The notes beneath the pieces were generated by a model. That model was not told the origin of the DNA. It did no database searches and saw only the letters and a program-made list of their open reading frames with translations. Below are positions 4,261 through 5,724 of a DNA stretch of 5,724 nucleotides, piece after piece (positions within the stretch are counted from its first letter, which is position 1; each line of letters starts with the position of its first letter). A program made the translations under genes and the position numbers. The DNA is from JAEXNA01 sp050486105. GTDB lineage: Bacteria > Vulcanimicrobiota > Xenobia > Xenobiales > JADMJV01. The stretch covers positions 1 through 5,724 of the forward strand of contig JBJHCR010000385.1 in assembly GCA_050486105.1 (NCBI GenBank), in the 5' to 3' direction.

Positions 4261-5724
4261 TTGCCTACGGCACGCTGGATTCTATACTTGGTTTTGTCCT
4301 TCATCCTGTGGGGGGCAATGGGCGCTCCTATCGAGGCGCGTCAGCCCGAGGATAAGTCGACGGGACCGTCTCGAACGCGGCTACAGATGACCTTGAAAAA
4401 TGGCTCGGCCGAGCAGAGGGAGGTGGTTCCCACTCACCCAGCTATCGGCACCGCTTTAGCTCCGGGTCGGGCCACCGAGATTCTAAGGATGTTCGCGGAG
4501 CCCTTGCAGCAGCAGGGAGAGCAAGCATCGCTTTTCAATCGTTCGACTTCTCAACCGCCCCCAGCAAGCTCCAGGCCAACTCGCTTGCCTTTTCCTGCAC
4601 CGGTCGGTCCCGCCGCTCCCGCCGCTCCCGAGTCGGAGGCAAAAGCCCTCAAGCTCCTCTCCATCACTCCGCAAGGTGCCACTGCGAGAGTTCCGCGCGT
4701 TTCGGTTGTCTTCTCCAACCCCATGCGCGCAGTGGGTGACCCTAAGGAAGTTGGCGATCCCATGGGCATCTCGCTTGAGCCGAGGCCAAGGGGATCCTGG
4801 CGTTGGCTGGGCACGCAGACCGTAATCTTCGAACCCGAAGGCGGGGAACTCCCGCGTGCCACTGAGTACAGGGTCACGGTTTCCAGTGGTATTACCGACA
4901 TCACTGGCAACACGCTGGCCGCGCCGGTCAGCCAACCTTTTGTCCTGTCCCGTCCCAAAGTTGAAGCGAGCAGCCCCCAAACGAGTGGCATCAGCCTAGA
5001 GCCTGTACTGACGGTAAAATTCGATCAACCCGTCGTGCGCGAGAGCGCGCTCCGCAAAATCCATCTGCAGAAGGCTGGCAGGCGCGTGCCTATCCGAGAG
5101 CTGAGCGTGGTCGAAGCCGAGGCACGGCAAAGTGGGATTGAGGAGCAATGCAGGTTGGCCTGCCCCGACACCCTCTTCCTATTTGCGCCAAGCGAGAGCC
5201 TTGCCCCAGGCAGCAGCTACAAACTCGTGATCGATTCAGGCGTTCAGAGTCAAGAGGGGCCGCTCACCATGGAGCAGGCTTACTCCTCCTCCTTTTCCAC
5301 CTATGAAACCCTCAAGCTGAGTCCCCCCGACCCTAAGAACAGACTTGGGCCATCGAACTCGCTCCATCTGAAGTTCAACAACGAGCTGGACCGCAGCAGT
5401 TTAGGGCCAGACCTCGTCACCGTCACTCCGGAGATTCCCGACATGCAGGTGAGAGTCTACGGCTCTTCGCTCGCAGTCTTGGGCCGAAAAGAGGGCAACA
5501 CAAACTACAAAGTGACAGTCTCCGGCAGGTTGAGCGACAAGTTTGGTCAGAAACTAGGCGAGCCTGTGGTGGCCAACTTCCTCACCGACCACAGCTCCAA
5601 GGCGCTCTTCTATCAGCATGGGCTCATGTCCGTGCTAGACCCAACTGTCTCCACCAGCCTCTCCTTCTTCTCCACCAATGTCGAGAAAGTGGATATGGAA
5701 GTAAGGAGGGTCGAACCTAAAGAC
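4261..5724 (+). CDS. Secreted bacterial alpha-2-macroglobulin-family protein, N-terminal part (cut by window end)
   Basis: An open frame of 488 codons runs off the right edge with no stop. The start is TTG 4261, 7 bases after GAGGAG. Residues 1-21 form a signal peptide (MPTARWILYLVLSFILWGAMG), probably cleaved near 21-26 by signal peptidase I; there is no lipobox cysteine. Residues about 64-127 are a Gln/Pro/Ala-rich linker with a small PAAPAAP repeat. Three beta-rich Ig-like modules follow, each with the same strand signature: VVFSNPM (149-155), VKFDQPV (252-258) and LKFNNELD (370-377). From about 450 the pattern FYQHGLMSVLDPT...FFSTNVEKVDMEVRRVEP matches the first macroglobulin domain typical of bacterial alpha-2-macroglobulins. 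These are large (about 1500-2000 residues) envelope proteins thought to trap proteases, often next to a penicillin-binding protein 1C gene. The bait region and any CLEQ thioester lie outside the window, so the subtype is unknown. Confidence 0.82.
   Translation, partial: MPTARWILYLVLSFILWGAMGAPIEARQPEDKSTGPSRTRLQMTLKNGSAEQREVVPTHPAIGTALAPGRATEILRMFAEPLQQQGEQASLFNRSTSQPPPASSRPTRLPFPAPVGPAAPAAPESEAKALKLLSITPQGATARVPRVSVVFSNPMRAVGDPKEVGDPMGISLEPRPRGSWRWLGTQTVIFEPEGGELPRATEYRVTVSSGITDITGNTLAAPVSQPFVLSRPKVEASSPQTSGISLEPVLTVKFDQPVVRESALRKIHLQKAGRRVPIRELSVVEAEARQSGIEEQCRLACPDTLFLFAPSESLAPGSSYKLVIDSGVQSQEGPLTMEQAYSSSFSTYETLKLSPPDPKNRLGPSNSLHLKFNNELDRSSLGPDLVTVTPEIPDMQVRVYGSSLAVLGRKEGNTNYKVTVSGRLSDKFGQKLGEPVVANFLTDHSSKALFYQHGLMSVLDPTVSTSLSFFSTNVEKVDMEVRRVEPKD

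Noticed and set aside
4609..4629. CCCGCCGCT tandem repeat
   Set aside because: Only two copies, encoding a Pro-Ala linker; ordinary low complexity rather than a functional repeat.
4483..4991. Two long minus-strand ORFs opposite the macroglobulin gene
   Set aside because: The plus-strand frame has a signal peptide, SD and repeated Ig-like signatures; the minus frames are Gly/Arg-rich shadows.

Overview
The window looks like ordinary bacterial chromosome, moderately GC-rich, with Shine-Dalgarno (SD) led genes and frequent GTG/TTG starts. A secreted alpha-2-macroglobulin-type protein suggests a cell with an envelope or periplasm, probably diderm. Nothing in the sequence fixes the phylum, and no phage, insertion sequence, CRISPR, rRNA or tRNA signature is visible.

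Left part, minus strand (about 31-1897): a strong stem-loop terminator at 31-64 closes a small transcription unit of two short unrecognised genes, 460-723 (coiled-coil protein) and 172-441. The unit is preceded by a perfect TATAAT box. Upstream on the same strand lies a 348-residue membrane protein (851-1897). It carries the duplicated half-signatures of the PiT/PHO4 inorganic phosphate transporter family in a divergent form.

Middle (1898-2494): about 600 bases with no convincing gene separate the minus-strand genes from the plus-strand genes. Its right end has a perfect inverted repeat, TTTGAC-CA-GTCAAA. Just downstream is a 52-codon ORF, absent from the longer ORFs, whose first 34 residues match the DNA-binding core of Phd/YefM antitoxins. 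It runs straight into rtcA, whose SD and start lie inside the antitoxin-like ORF. No toxin gene follows.

Right part, plus strand (2592-5724): rtcA, an RNA 3'-terminal phosphate cyclase with its catalytic histidine, then an unrecognised 187-codon ORF overlapping its end, then a leader with possible alternative hairpins. Last is the first 488 codons of a large secreted alpha-2-macroglobulin-family protein starting at a TTG behind a strong SD; it is cut by the window edge. The genes do not form an obvious pathway. The most interesting spot is the antitoxin-like remnant and operator-like palindrome placed where they could control rtcA.
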